A stretch of 26,094 bases of DNA from JAYVYM01 sp046593925. Its GTDB lineage: Bacteria > Actinomycetota > Actinomycetes > Mycobacteriales > SCTD01. The stretch's first letter is position 1, and each line of letters begins with the position of its first letter. The notes below the pieces were generated by a model. The model made no database searches, had not been told where the DNA came from, and saw nothing but the letters and a program-made list of their open reading frames with translations. The stretch spans positions 1 to 26,094 of the forward strand of contig JBKJQN010000081.1 in the NCBI GenBank assembly GCA_046593925.1, given 5' to 3'. The translations under genes were made by a program, and so were the position numbers. Positions 1-7,979 of this stretch are shown piece by piece.

Positions 1-770
1 AGCTTGGTCTGGTTGTCGCTGTTGATCGAGCTGACGCTGCCTGCGTCGAGCTCGAAGTCCTCCGGCGCCATCAGCACCTCGACGTTCGGTGAGTGGTCGA
101 GCTCGCGCAGCTCCAGCGGAGTGAACTTTGCCTGGGCCGGCCCGCGGCGCGCGAAGATGTGAACCTCTTTGACCGGCGAGTCCTTCAGTCCCTGGTAGAC
201 GTTGTCGGGGATCTCGGTGGCCAGCAGCTCGTCGGCGGTCTTGCTGAGCATCCGAGAGACGTCCAGCCCGACGTTGCCCGCACCGATGACCGCGATGCTC
301 TCTGCCTCCAGCGGCCACGTCCGAGGGACGTCCGGGTGGCCGTCGAACCAGGAGACGAAGTCGGCGCCGCCGAAGCTGCCGGGCAGGTCGATACCGGGGA
401 TATCGAGGTCACGGTCCTTCTCGGCGCCGGTGGTGAACACGACCGCGTCGTAGTGCTGCCGGAGATCGTCGAGCTTGATGTCGACGCCGTACTCGACGTT
501 GCCGAGCAGCCGGACCTGCGGCTTGCTCAGCACCTGGCGCAAGGCGGTGATGATGCCCTTGATCCGGGGGTGGTCCGGCGCGACGCCGTACCGGATCAGC
601 CCGTACGGCGCTGGCAGGCGCTCGAACAGGTCGATCGAGACGTCCGTGCCGGACTTCATCAGGACATCGGCGACGTACACGCCGGCGGGGCCCGCTCCGA
701 CGATCGCGACGCGTAGCGGGCGGCCCGGCACGGCGAGCGACAGGTCCTGGCTCTGCTGGGGGGCGGTCAC
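1..770 (-). CDS. fprA: Ferredoxin/adrenodoxin-type NADP+ reductase, FprA family (3' end outside window)
   Basis: FAD enzyme expected to pass electrons between NADPH and ferredoxins in the cytoplasm, for example to feed cytochromes P450. The reading frame is open from a GTG at 770 to the window edge (256 codons). The start is supported by a GGAGGAG ribosome site a few bases upstream. A first dinucleotide fold GAGPAG lies at about residues 25-30 (FAD). It is followed by APYGLIRYGVAPDHP, a signature of the adrenodoxin reductase family, and a second fold, GAGNVG, near residue 160 (NADP). The later ARRGPAQAKFTPLELREL stretch is also typical of FprA. There is no N-terminal 4Fe-4S domain, which argues against FprB. 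About 200 C-terminal residues are missing, judged by the usual length of about 455. The family is secure; the physiological partner is not known. Confidence 0.85.
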   Translation of the reverse strand, partial: MTAPQQSQDLSLAVPGRPLRVAIVGAGPAGVYVADVLMKSGTDVSIDLFERLPAPYGLIRYGVAPDHPRIKGIITALRQVLSKPQVRLLGNVEYGVDIKLDDLRQHYDAVVFTTGAEKDRDLDIPGIDLPGSFGGADFVSWFDGHPDVPRTWPLEAESIAVIGAGNVGLDVSRMLSKTADELLATEIPDNVYQGLKDSPVKEVHIFARRGPAQAKFTPLELRELDHSPNVEVLMAPEDFELDAGSVSSINSDNQTK

Positions 771-870
771 GGACTCTCCTCCGGGCGGGGTACGACGATC
801 GCGGTCCACCCCAGAGACAACACCCGCGGGGGGGCGGGACATGCCCGGTGTGCCGCAGCCCACGGGGCCG

Positions 871-1368
871 TCACCAGCCGGCGCTGCCCGGGGAGCCCTT
901 GAACGGGCCGACGACGTCGTCGGTGATCCAGCCGCCGTAGAAGCCGCCGTCCTGCGGACGGACGACCTGGCCGTCGACGGTGCACCGGTCGACAGCGGCC
1001 GGGTAGAGCGCGACGGCGTCGCGGAGCACGGCGTACGCCGCGACCGGATCGGGGTAGCTCCAGGCCGCGGCCTCGGCCCGCCGGCCACCGCCGACCACGG
1101 TCAGGTAGCGGGCGGCGCCCTTCCACTCGCACCACGACGAGCCCGGCGCCACCTCGAGGGTCCCTGGCGTCCAGTCCGGCGCCGGCAGGTACCAGGTCGG
1201 CGGGTGGCTGGTCTCCAGCACCCGCAGCCCGCGGCGGGTACGACAGACCTCGACCCCGCCGAGCACGACGACCACCTCGCGGCCATCCGGTTCCACCCGC
1301 GGCGGCCGCGGGTAGTCCCAGACCGACTCCTGGCCGGCGCCCGCGGGCAACGGCTGCGGGCCCTTCAC
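871..1368 (-). CDS. DUF427 domain protein
   Basis: A 165-residue protein of unknown biochemical role. It shows the DUF427 pattern: a beta-rich core with LGGVEVCRTRRGLRVLETSHPPTWYLP near residues 41-64, then WCEWKGAARYLTV at about 98-110 and a YPDPVAAYAVLRD segment, and a W-D-YPRPP lead-in at about residue 17. The start is a GTG whose bases overlap the stop codon of the DUF3618 gene upstream (GTGA), so the two are probably cotranscribed and translationally coupled. No transmembrane segment or signal peptide is visible. The family assignment is firm; function is unknown and I do not infer one. Confidence 0.85.
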   Translation of the reverse strand: MKGPQPLPAGAGQESVWDYPRPPRVEPDGREVVVVLGGVEVCRTRRGLRVLETSHPPTWYLPAPDWTPGTLEVAPGSSWCEWKGAARYLTVVGGGRRAEAAAWSYPDPVAAYAVLRDAVALYPAAVDRCTVDGQVVRPQDGGFYGGWITDDVVGPFKGSPGSAGW

Positions 1369-1892
1369 CGCGAGCGGCGACGGCGGAGCAGCCAGAGCGC
1401 GACGAGGGCGACGGCGACTCCCCCGGCGATGGCTTCGCGCGGCAGGCCGTACACCGTGGACGAGGAAGGACCGGAGGGTCGCGGGGACAGGCCGGGCACG
1501 GCGACCCCCGTGGTCGGCGGCAGCTGCGCTCCGCCGGCTGGGCTGTCCAGGACGGCTGCCGGTGCGCCGGCGTGCTCAGGAACAACCCCCCTGGCGGCGG
1601 CCACCTTCTCGGTGGCGAGCGCCTTGGCGGTGGCGGCCTTCTCCAGCACGACCACCTTCGTCGACGCCGTGACCTCCTTGAGGCGGGCGGCGCTGCGCTT
1701 GGCGACCCGCTTCGGGCTCACCCGGTCGGCGATGGCATCCAGGGTCTCGGCGAGATCTTCGCGGGTGCGCTCGATTTCAGCGACCAGCTGCGCCGGGTCC
1801 GGGGACTTCTCGCGCTGCTCGGCCGTCTTGGCGGCCGTACGCGCGGCACCCGCCACGCTGCTGCCGCTGTCCTCGATGCGCTCGCTCGCCAC
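1365..1892 (-). CDS. DUF3618 membrane protein
   Basis: A 175-residue actinobacterial protein. The DUF3618 motif lies near residues 33-54 (LVAEIERTREDLAETLDAI, followed by ADRVSPKRVAKR). A probable amphipathic or coiled region follows (TSTKVVVLEKAATAKALATEK), then a Pro/Ser-rich linker. The C-terminus has one hydrophobic helix (AIAGGVAVALVALWLL) ending in RRRRSR, a tail-anchor arrangement with the bulk predicted in the cytoplasm. I chose the GTG at 1892 because a GAGGGAG ribosome site precedes it by 7 nt; the frame is open further upstream but that part is low quality. It is the first gene of a two-gene unit with the DUF427 gene and is divergent from the peroxiredoxin. Such proteins are often encoded beside Phage_holin_3_6/DUF4235-type membrane proteins, which are absent here. 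Confidence 0.8.
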   Translation of the reverse strand: MASERIEDSGSSVAGAARTAAKTAEQREKSPDPAQLVAEIERTREDLAETLDAIADRVSPKRVAKRSAARLKEVTASTKVVVLEKAATAKALATEKVAAARGVVPEHAGAPAAVLDSPAGGAQLPPTTGVAVPGLSPRPSGPSSSTVYGLPREAIAGGVAVALVALWLLRRRRSR

Positions 1893-2086
1893 GCCCTGGC
1901 TCCCTCGGTCGGCCGCTGTCGCGGCGCCTGTCGACTGCGGACGGCTCGCACCGGCCCACTCCCCCCGTGCCCGGCCGGGCGAGGGGGGAACCGCTCCCGC
2001 CCAGCAGGCCGAAGGTGGTCGACATCGTGCACCCGGGCAGGTCACCCGACAGCAGCGCCCCGGGAGTCGGGCGGCAGGATGACGGG

Positions 2087-2569
2087 GTGACCGAGACGCC
2101 CAGGCTGTCCGCCGGCGACATCGCGCCGTCGTTCGCGCTCTGCGACGCCGACGGACGCACGGTGTCGTTGCGGGACTTCGCCGGGCGCAAGGTCGTCGTC
2201 TACGCCTACCCGGCCGCGGCCACCCCCGGCTGCACGGTGCAGGCCAGCGACTTCCAGGCCGGGCTCGCCGACTTCCAGGGTGCGGGCTTCGCCGTGGTCG
2301 GCATCTCCCCGGACCGCCCGGACAGGCTGGCGTGCTTCCGGGACGACGAGCGGCTGAGCTTCCCGCTGCTGTCCGACCCGGACCATCAGGTGCTGACCGC
2401 CTACGGCGCGTACGGCGAGAAGCAGCTTTACGGCAAGACCGTCGTCGGCGTCATCCGCTCGACCTTCGTCGTGGATGAGCAGGGTGTGCTGCTCTCGGCG
2501 GCGTATGGCGTACGTGCGAAGGGGCATGTCGCGAAGCTCTCGCGCGAGCTCGGGGTGCCCTTAGGCTGA
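2087..2569 (+). CDS. bcp: Peroxiredoxin, Bcp/PrxQ family
   Basis: Thiol peroxidase of 160 residues reducing hydrogen peroxide and organic hydroperoxides in the cytoplasm. The peroxidatic cysteine is Cys49 in TPGCT. The E. coli-type resolving cysteine five residues later is replaced by Ser54 (sequence CTVQAS). Another cysteine, Cys83 in LACFRDD, lies close to where the alpha-3 resolving cysteine sits in the Xylella-type PrxQ subgroup, so it may take over (inference). The hydrophobic core and the LLSDPDHQV and GEKQLYGK motifs are all present. I chose the GTG at 2087 because the Bcp fold begins right after it (LSAGDIAPSFAL) and upstream codons are poor. A CAGGAT box 6 nt before it could make the transcript leaderless. 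The tRNA-Leu gene starts 7 nt after the stop. Confidence 0.9.
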   Translation: MTETPRLSAGDIAPSFALCDADGRTVSLRDFAGRKVVVYAYPAAATPGCTVQASDFQAGLADFQGAGFAVVGISPDRPDRLACFRDDERLSFPLLSDPDHQVLTAYGAYGEKQLYGKTVVGVIRSTFVVDEQGVLLSAAYGVRAKGHVAKLSRELGVPLG

Positions 2570-2576
2570 CGTCCTC

Positions 2577-2658
2577 GCGCGGTTGGCGGAACTGGCAGAC
2601 GCTGCGGCTTTAGGTGCCGCCGCCCTCGGGCGTGGGGGTTCGAATCCCCCACCGCGCA
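2577..2658 (+). tRNA. tRNA-Leu (anticodon UAG)
   Basis: An 82-nt class II tRNA. The acceptor stem GCGCGGT (2577-2583) pairs perfectly with ACCGCGC (2651-2657), with A2658 as discriminator. The anticodon stem GCGGC/GCCGC encloses TTTAGGT, giving anticodon TAG. A long variable arm with a GCCC/GGGC stem and a T-arm GGGGG-TTCGAAT-CCCCC complete the fold. CCA is not encoded (ACCG follows). It lies directly after bcp and may be processed from the same transcript. Confidence 0.96.
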
Positions 2659-2866
2659 CCGCGCACCGGGCCCAGCCGGCTGGCGGGGCTGGATGTCCCG
2701 ACGTCCCTGCCGGTGACACGGTCGGCGCGGCTGAACGCACGCCGCCGTAGTCGGTCCAGCTGGCCCCGACGGCGGCCACGCACCCGGGTGGCACCACGGT
2801 GCCGGGCCGCGGTCGGCGCGTTGGTGCCCGTCGTCGCGCTGCGTGTCCGGGATCGGCGGCCCGACC

Positions 2867-2944
2867 GGTCCCGCGGATGGCGCTACCGCGACATCGTGTG
2901 CTTGCTCGAGTGATGATGCACACGATGTCGGCCTTCGCGGGACC
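2867..2944. repeat. Nested inverted repeat (13-bp inner, 9-bp outer arms)
   Basis: The inner arms CGACATCGTGTGC (2889-2901) and GCACACGATGTCG (2918-2930) are perfect complements separated by 16 nt that include the palindrome CTCGAG. The outer arms GGTCCCGCG (2867-2875) and CGCGGGACC (2936-2944) are also perfect, with unpaired stretches of 13 and 5 nt between the two levels. An RNA from either strand could form a long interrupted hairpin. There is no T-tract, so a simple intrinsic terminator is not indicated. Function unknown. Confidence 0.8.
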
Positions 2945-3102
2945 CACTGAGCGTGCGGACTGGTCCGCGCTGCCGAGTTCATGTGTCGCGCCCGCGGCGC
3001 CGACACACAAACCCCGGTAACCCGAGTCCCGCTGCCACACCGAGGACCTACCCGGGGCGGGTCCGGGTGGCAGGTGTCCACGGGTACGGCTGGAAATCGG
3101 AA

Positions 3103-3108
3103 TAGGGT
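3103..3108 (+). promoter_or_regulatory. Candidate -10 box (TAGGGT) of a leaderless promoter
   Basis: TAGGGT fits the actinobacterial TAnnnT -10 pattern and ends 7 nt before the GTG start of the downstream gene. No Shine-Dalgarno sequence precedes that GTG, so transcription would begin at or next to the start codon. No clear -35 element is visible. Confidence 0.45.
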
Positions 3109-3115
3109 CTAGCGG

Positions 3116-4066
<951 letters not shown>

Positions 4067-4070
4067 TGGC

Positions 4071-5825
4071 TCAGGCGGTCCGTTCCAAGAGCAGGTCGTC
4101 GCCGATAGGCGTGACGGAGAAGCCGGCCGGCAACGTGGCGAGGATGCGGGCCCGCGAGGCGGGGCCGTACTGCCCCGCGCCGTCCTGCGGGCCGCCATGG
4201 ACCACGACCCAGCGCACCCCCAGCTGTCCGAGCCGGGTGACGGTGTCGGGCGCCGGGAAGCTCACGAACAAGAGCGTGTCGGCGTCGTAGCCGGGCGGCG
4301 CATAGCCGGAGTAGCCGTTGACACGGGGGTGGAAGTCGAGCGTGGCGTAAAGCTGCCGGGGGGCCTCCACGTAGGGGTACTCCGGGCCCGACGGGCGGGG
4401 TATCGGCAGTTCGAGCACCGTGCCGGGGCCTAGGCGGTCCAGCGCGCGGTAGACCGCGAGGGTGCGGTCGTCGACCGGGAGCGTCGCCCACGGGATCGGA
4501 CCACCGGTCTCCACCAGCACAACGAGGCAGGCCAAGCCGGTGAGCAGCTGCCGGCTGCGGGCCGATAGCCGGCCAGTGAGCGCGGCCCAGCCCACCCCCG
4601 CGAGTGCGGCGGCGGCAAGCATGGCGACGACCGCAAATCGCGCGGGGACACGTACGCCGTTGAAGCCCGGGACGTGGTCGAAGAGGAACGCAAACGGCGC
4701 CGGGTGACCAGCGATGACCGGGCCACTGGACAGCACTGCCGCGACTGCGCCGGCCAGCACGAGTAGCAGCAGGGCCAGCCGCCGGTCCGAGGGACTCCCC
4801 GGCCCAGGGCGGTCGACCGCCGCGGCCGGCCTGCTGAGCACCGTGAGGAGACCGATCACCGTGAGGACCGTGACGAGCAGCCCGGGGAACGCGGCGTGTT
4901 CGTTGCGGAAGCCGAAGGTGGTGGACAGGACATGCCAGACCGGGTTGCCCATGATGGGTATCAGCAGGTCAACCCACTCGAAGCTGCCCCCGGAGAACAG
5001 CGGTCGGGCGAACGCCGGGTCGCTCTGCAACGCCAGGTAGGGCGCAGTGACCGGCACCAGCAGCGCGACGGTGACGACCGCCGCGAGGCCGAGCGCCCGG
5101 ACCTGTCGCCCACTCACCCGTCGTCGCACCAGGAACCAGCCAGTCACGACCAGCGCGGCGGACAGCCCCCACAGGACGCCGAAGTAGGCGGCTGCGAGTA
5201 CCTGCCCGACGGTGACGAGCGCGAGCGCGACCGCGTCGCGTAGCCGCGCCGCGACCAGCACCCGGAACAGCAGCAGGAAGCCGGCCGGCAGGAACCAGGC
5301 CGCGAGCAGCTGGGGATTGCCGACGTGGCCGAGGAAGAACGAGCTGAAGACGAACCCCAGGGCCGCCACCAGGGCCGCATCGGCCCGCCCGGTCAACCAG
5401 CGCACCAGCGCGTAGGTCGCCGCGAGGTTGGCCATCACCAGCGCGACCAGCGTGACGTTGAACGCCAAGGCCCAGCTCGCGCTGCCGGCCACCGCATGAA
5501 CCGGCCCGAACACGGCCGCCTGCGGCAGCAACGAGTCGGTGTAGGCGGTCGTCCCGGTGTTGGGCGCAAAGATCGGGGCGTTGAAGTAGTGCGCCGGGTC
5601 CGTGACGACCGAGTGCGCGGCCCAGTCCATCAGCCAGGCGATCAGCGCCGGGTCACCGAGGTTGGCCGGCAGGCTGCCGGTCAGCCGCGCCGGCGTCAAG
5701 CGCAGCATGACCAGCGTCAGCACGAGGAACAGCAGCCCCAGCGCAACCGGATGTCGGCGGGGGCCGGCCGGGGTGGAAGGCACAGCGTCCGGCGTGGGCC
5801 GTAGCCGCAATCGCTGGCCTGACAT
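4071..5825 (-). CDS. Polytopic membrane protein, GT-C glycosyltransferase-like
   Basis: A 584-residue integral membrane protein. After a short basic, Pro-rich N-terminus, a first membrane helix (VALGLLFLVLTLVML, about residues 27-41) leads to an external loop with GDPALIAWLMDW. Acidic residues there resemble the first-loop catalytic carboxylates of GT-C enzymes. About ten further hydrophobic helices follow, then a soluble C-terminal part of about 140 residues (YRALDRLGPGTVLELPIPR onward). That layout is seen in actinobacterial mannosyltransferase-like proteins that use polyprenyl-phosphate sugars. I do not recognise a specific enzyme. The ATG at 5825 lies 6 nt after a TAGGCT box with no ribosome site. 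It is divergent from a GT2 enzyme that could supply a polyprenyl-phosphate donor (inference). Confidence 0.75.
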   Translation of the reverse strand: MSGQRLRLRPTPDAVPSTPAGPRRHPVALGLLFLVLTLVMLRLTPARLTGSLPANLGDPALIAWLMDWAAHSVVTDPAHYFNAPIFAPNTGTTAYTDSLLPQAAVFGPVHAVAGSASWALAFNVTLVALVMANLAATYALVRWLTGRADAALVAALGFVFSSFFLGHVGNPQLLAAWFLPAGFLLLFRVLVAARLRDAVALALVTVGQVLAAAYFGVLWGLSAALVVTGWFLVRRRVSGRQVRALGLAAVVTVALLVPVTAPYLALQSDPAFARPLFSGGSFEWVDLLIPIMGNPVWHVLSTTFGFRNEHAAFPGLLVTVLTVIGLLTVLSRPAAAVDRPGPGSPSDRRLALLLLVLAGAVAAVLSSGPVIAGHPAPFAFLFDHVPGFNGVRVPARFAVVAMLAAAALAGVGWAALTGRLSARSRQLLTGLACLVVLVETGGPIPWATLPVDDRTLAVYRALDRLGPGTVLELPIPRPSGPEYPYVEAPRQLYATLDFHPRVNGYSGYAPPGYDADTLLFVSFPAPDTVTRLGQLGVRWVVVHGGPQDGAGQYGPASRARILATLPAGFSVTPIGDDLLLERTA

Positions 5826-5831
5826 CGGCCC

Positions 5832-5837
5832 AGCCTA
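5832..5837 (-). promoter_or_regulatory. Candidate -10 box (TAGGCT) of a leaderless promoter
   Basis: On the minus strand TAGGCT ends 6 nt before the ATG of the GT-C-like gene, and no ribosome site intervenes. It lies only 24 nt from the opposing box at 5862-5867, so the two divergent promoters would share their -35 region. Confidence 0.4.
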
Positions 5838-5861
5838 GCGGCGACCCAGCCGTCGAGGCCC

Positions 5862-5867
5862 TAACCT
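5862..5867 (+). promoter_or_regulatory. Candidate -10 box (TAACCT) of a leaderless promoter
   Basis: TAACCT fits TAnnnT and ends 7 nt before the GTG start of the GT2 gene. No ribosome site is present. It is back-to-back with the promoter of the membrane-protein gene. Confidence 0.4.
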
Positions 5868-5874
5868 CGCCGTC

Positions 5875-6561
5875 GTGAAGCTGTCGATCCTGATGCCGGT
5901 CTACAACGAGGCGAAGACGCTGGCGGCCGCCCTCAAGCGGGTGCTCGACGTGGACTACCCGTGCGAGGTCGAGCTGGTCGTGGTCGACGACGGCTCCCTC
6001 GACAGCACGGCCGAGGTGCTCGCCGCCGTCGATGACCCGCGGGTGAGCGTGCACCGGCACGTGGCCAACCGGGGAAAGGGCGCCGCGATCCGGACGGCCG
6101 GCGCCCAGGCCACCGGCGACTGGATCATCATCTGTGACGCCGACCTGGAGTACTCCCCGGAGGAGATTCCACTGCTGCTGCAGCCGGTGCTCCGCGGCGA
6201 CGCCGAGGTCGTCTACGGCACCCGGTCCTTCGGCAGCCACAACTCCTACAGCTTCTGGTACGTGATGGGGAACAAGGGCGTCACGCTGTGCGCAAACCTG
6301 CTGTTCAACGCCTACATCTCCGACCTGGAGACCTGCTTCAAGCTGATGCCACTGGCCGTGTACCGCGAGCTCGACGTGCAGGCTGAGGGCTTCGGCATGG
6401 AGGCTGAGATCACCGGCAAGCTGCTGCGCCGGGGGGTGCGGCCGTACGAGGTGCCCATCAGCTATCGGGCTCGTTCCCGCGCGGAGGGCAAGAAGCTGAC
6501 CTGGAAGGACGGCGTCGAGGCCGTCTGGATCCTGGCCAGGATCCGGAGCGCCACCGCCTGA
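5875..6561 (+). CDS. Family 2 glycosyltransferase, dolichol/polyprenyl-phosphate sugar synthase type
   Basis: GT-A fold enzyme of 228 residues. The N-terminus LSILMPVYNEAKTL (residues 3-16) and VVVDDGSLDST (about 36-45) form the nucleotide-sugar site. The metal-binding motif is DAD at 88-90, and the ETCFKLMP and FGMEAEITGKLLRRG segments match the polyprenyl-phosphate mannose/glucose synthase group (DPM1-like). There is no C-terminal membrane domain, so it would act at the inner membrane face as a peripheral enzyme. The gene has a GTG start and probably a leaderless message. Its stop lies 3 nt from the stop of the convergent rdgB. Together with the UXS and the GT-C-like protein it suggests lipid-linked sugar transfer; donor and acceptor cannot be read from sequence. 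Confidence 0.85.
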   Translation: MKLSILMPVYNEAKTLAAALKRVLDVDYPCEVELVVVDDGSLDSTAEVLAAVDDPRVSVHRHVANRGKGAAIRTAGAQATGDWIIICDADLEYSPEEIPLLLQPVLRGDAEVVYGTRSFGSHNSYSFWYVMGNKGVTLCANLLFNAYISDLETCFKLMPLAVYRELDVQAEGFGMEAEITGKLLRRGVRPYEVPISYRARSRAEGKKLTWKDGVEAVWILARIRSATA

Positions 6562-6564
6562 CGG

Positions 6565-7167
6565 TCAGCCGAGCAGCGCCCGCGCGAGCCGCGGGGCGAG
6601 CGCCCGGAACGCCTGGCCGCGATGGCTGATCGCATCCTTCTCGGCCGCCGACAGCTCTGCGGTCGTACGCCCGTCGGCCACGGCGAAGACCGGGTCGTAG
6701 CCGAACCCGCCGTCGCCCCGCAGAGCTCGGACGACGGTTCCGCGCAGCTCGCCGCTCGCGACGCCTTCCCGCCCGTCCGGCAGTGCCCAGGCCGCCGCGC
6801 ACACGAAGGCAGCACCCCGCCGGCCGTCCGGGACGTCGGCGAGCTGACCGAGGAGCAGCTCAAGGTTCGCCCGATCGTCACCGTGCCGACCTGCCCAGCG
6901 GGCCGACAGCACCCCGGGCATGGCGTTCAGCGCGTCCACACACAGGCCGCTGTCATCGGCCACGGCCGGCAGCCCGGTGTGCACCACGGCCTCCCGGGCC
7001 TTCGCGAGCGCGTTGTCCTGGAAGCTCGCGCCGGTCTCGGGCCCCGGCTCGTAGGCCCCGTCCAGGCCGCGAAGGGCCAGGCCGTGCGGCGCGAGGATGC
7101 GGCGCAGCTCGGCGAGCTTGCCCACGTTGGCGGTAGCGAGCACGACCTGCGCTCGGTCGTTCACCAC
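6565..7167 (-). CDS. rdgB: XTP/dITP diphosphatase (RdgB/HAM1 family)
   Basis: Hydrolyses non-canonical purine nucleoside triphosphates (XTP, ITP, dITP) to the monophosphate, keeping them out of DNA and RNA. The protein is 200 residues, of normal length. It shows the N-terminal ATANVGKLAELRRIL nucleotide site, SFQDNALAKA, the ADDSGLCVDAL metal/base motif, GDGGFGYDPVF and the C-terminal SHRGQAF. The start is one of two adjacent GTG codons (7167 or 7164); neither has a good ribosome site, because the 44 nt separating it from rph are almost entirely a 17-bp tandem repeat. The rph-rdgB order matches M. tuberculosis Rv1340-Rv1341. Confidence 0.93.
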   Translation of the reverse strand: MVNDRAQVVLATANVGKLAELRRILAPHGLALRGLDGAYEPGPETGASFQDNALAKAREAVVHTGLPAVADDSGLCVDALNAMPGVLSARWAGRHGDDRANLELLLGQLADVPDGRRGAAFVCAAAWALPDGREGVASGELRGTVVRALRGDGGFGYDPVFAVADGRTTAELSAAEKDAISHRGQAFRALAPRLARALLG

Positions 7168-7225
7168 GCGGTCGACATCACAGTCCGGTCGACATCACAG
7201 CGCGGTCGACATCACAGCGCGGTCG
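7167..7225. repeat. 17-bp tandem repeat, about 3.5 copies, across the rph stop codon
   Basis: On the plus strand the unit CGCGGTCGACATCACAG occurs at 7167-7183, with two mismatches at 7184-7200 (TCCGGTCGACATCACAG), exactly at 7201-7217, and as a half copy at 7218-7225. On the coding (minus) strand each unit reads CTGTGATGTCGACCGCG. The last Leu codon and the TGA stop of rph are therefore repeated three times before rdgB begins. Each unit contains the palindrome GTCGAC. Confidence 0.9.
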
Positions 7226-7955
7226 GGACGCCCTGGTGCTTGACGCGCAGCGGCTCACCGAGCGCCTCGGCCTGCAGAGACGTCAGCGTGCCGATGCCGG
7301 CCAGCGCCAGGTCGAGCAGCGCGTCGAGTTCGTCGCGCCGGAACGGCGCGCCTTCCGCGGTGCCCTGCACCTCCACGAGCTCCCCCGCGGCGGTGGCGAC
7401 GACGTTCATGTCGGTGTCGGCCTTGACGTCTTCGATGTACTCCAAGTCCAGACGCGGCTCGCCGTCGACGATGCCGACGCTGACCGCTGCGAGCGGCCGG
7501 ATGACGGCAGCCGGTCGCTCGAGGTGCCGGCAGGCGTCGGTGAGTGCGACGAGTGCGCCGGTGATCGCCGCCGTACGGGTGCCGCCGTCGGCCTGCAGGA
7601 CGTCGCAGTCGATCGCAATGGTGTTCTCACCGAGGGCCTGCAGATCGATCGCCGCGCGCAGGCTCCGGCCGATCAACCGGCTGATCTCGTGGGTACGGCC
7701 GCCGAGCTTGCCGCGTACGGACTCCCGGTCGCTGCGGGTGTGCGTCGCCCGGGGCAGCATCGCGTACTCCGCGGTCACCCAGCCCAGGCCCGAGCCCTTG
7801 CGCCAACGCGGTACGCCCACCTGCGCGCTGGCGGCCACCAGCACCCGGGTGGCACCGAACTCGACGAGGCAGGACCCCTCGGCGTGGTCGAGCCAGCCGC
7901 GGGTGAGGCTGACATTGCGGAGCGCGTCGGGCGCACGGTCACCGGGTCGAGTCAC
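7212..7955 (-). CDS. rph: Ribonuclease PH
   Basis: Phosphate-dependent 3'-5' exoribonuclease that trims tRNA 3' ends, acting as a hexamer. The protein is 247 residues. Conserved blocks are GSCLVEFGATRVL, GWVTAEYAMLPRATHTR, GGRTHEISRLIGRSLRA (phosphate-binding arginines), DCDVLQADGGTRTAAITGA and VDGEPRLDLEYIEDVKADTDMNVV (metal-site acidic residues). The GTG at 7955 has no ribosome site but lies 6 nt after a TAGGGT box, so it may have its own leaderless promoter inside the operon. It is 24 nt from the MBL-fold gene upstream. The C-terminus (GVPTAL) runs into a tandem repeat. Confidence 0.95.
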   Translation of the reverse strand: MTRPGDRAPDALRNVSLTRGWLDHAEGSCLVEFGATRVLVAASAQVGVPRWRKGSGLGWVTAEYAMLPRATHTRSDRESVRGKLGGRTHEISRLIGRSLRAAIDLQALGENTIAIDCDVLQADGGTRTAAITGALVALTDACRHLERPAAVIRPLAAVSVGIVDGEPRLDLEYIEDVKADTDMNVVATAAGELVEVQGTAEGAPFRRDELDALLDLALAGIGTLTSLQAEALGEPLRVKHQGVPTAL

Positions 7956-7961
7956 GTCCCG

Positions 7962-7967
7962 ACCCTA
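7962..7967 (-). promoter_or_regulatory. Candidate -10 box (TAGGGT) for rph
   Basis: TAGGGT on the minus strand ends 6 nt before the rph GTG, inside the 24-nt gap after the MBL-fold gene. It is the same hexamer as before the UXS gene and suggests an internal leaderless promoter. No -35 is evident. Confidence 0.4.
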
Positions 7968-7979
7968 ACCAGTGGGCGC

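Larger units (their letters stand above)
2659..3115 (+). other. Gene-free region between tRNA-Leu and the UDP-glucuronate decarboxylase
   Basis: I see no convincing gene in this 457-nt stretch: the ORFs on both strands lack ribosome sites, sensible starts and recognisable protein features. It contains a perfect 12-nt palindrome (CCAGCCGGCTGG, 2672-2683), a short hairpin GGCACC/GGTGCC (2790-2803), the nested inverted repeat at 2867-2944, and a promoter-like box just before the next gene. Possible contents are a terminator for the tRNA transcript, an unrecognised structured RNA, or the remains of a decayed gene. Confidence 0.6.

Noticed and set aside
475..2082. Long plus-strand open frame
   Set aside because: It runs antisense to fprA, DUF427 and DUF3618 genes; the protein is Arg/Pro/Ser-rich with no recognisable motif, as expected from the complement of GC-rich genes.
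2651..2667. Repeat GCGCACC at the tRNA-Leu 3' end as a possible att site
   Set aside because: The duplication is only 7 nt and immediate, and no integrase or second distal copy is seen.
2614..2913. Plus-strand ORF of 99 codons after tRNA-Leu
   Set aside because: It starts inside the tRNA, has no ribosome site and its sequence is Arg/Pro-rich without any motif.
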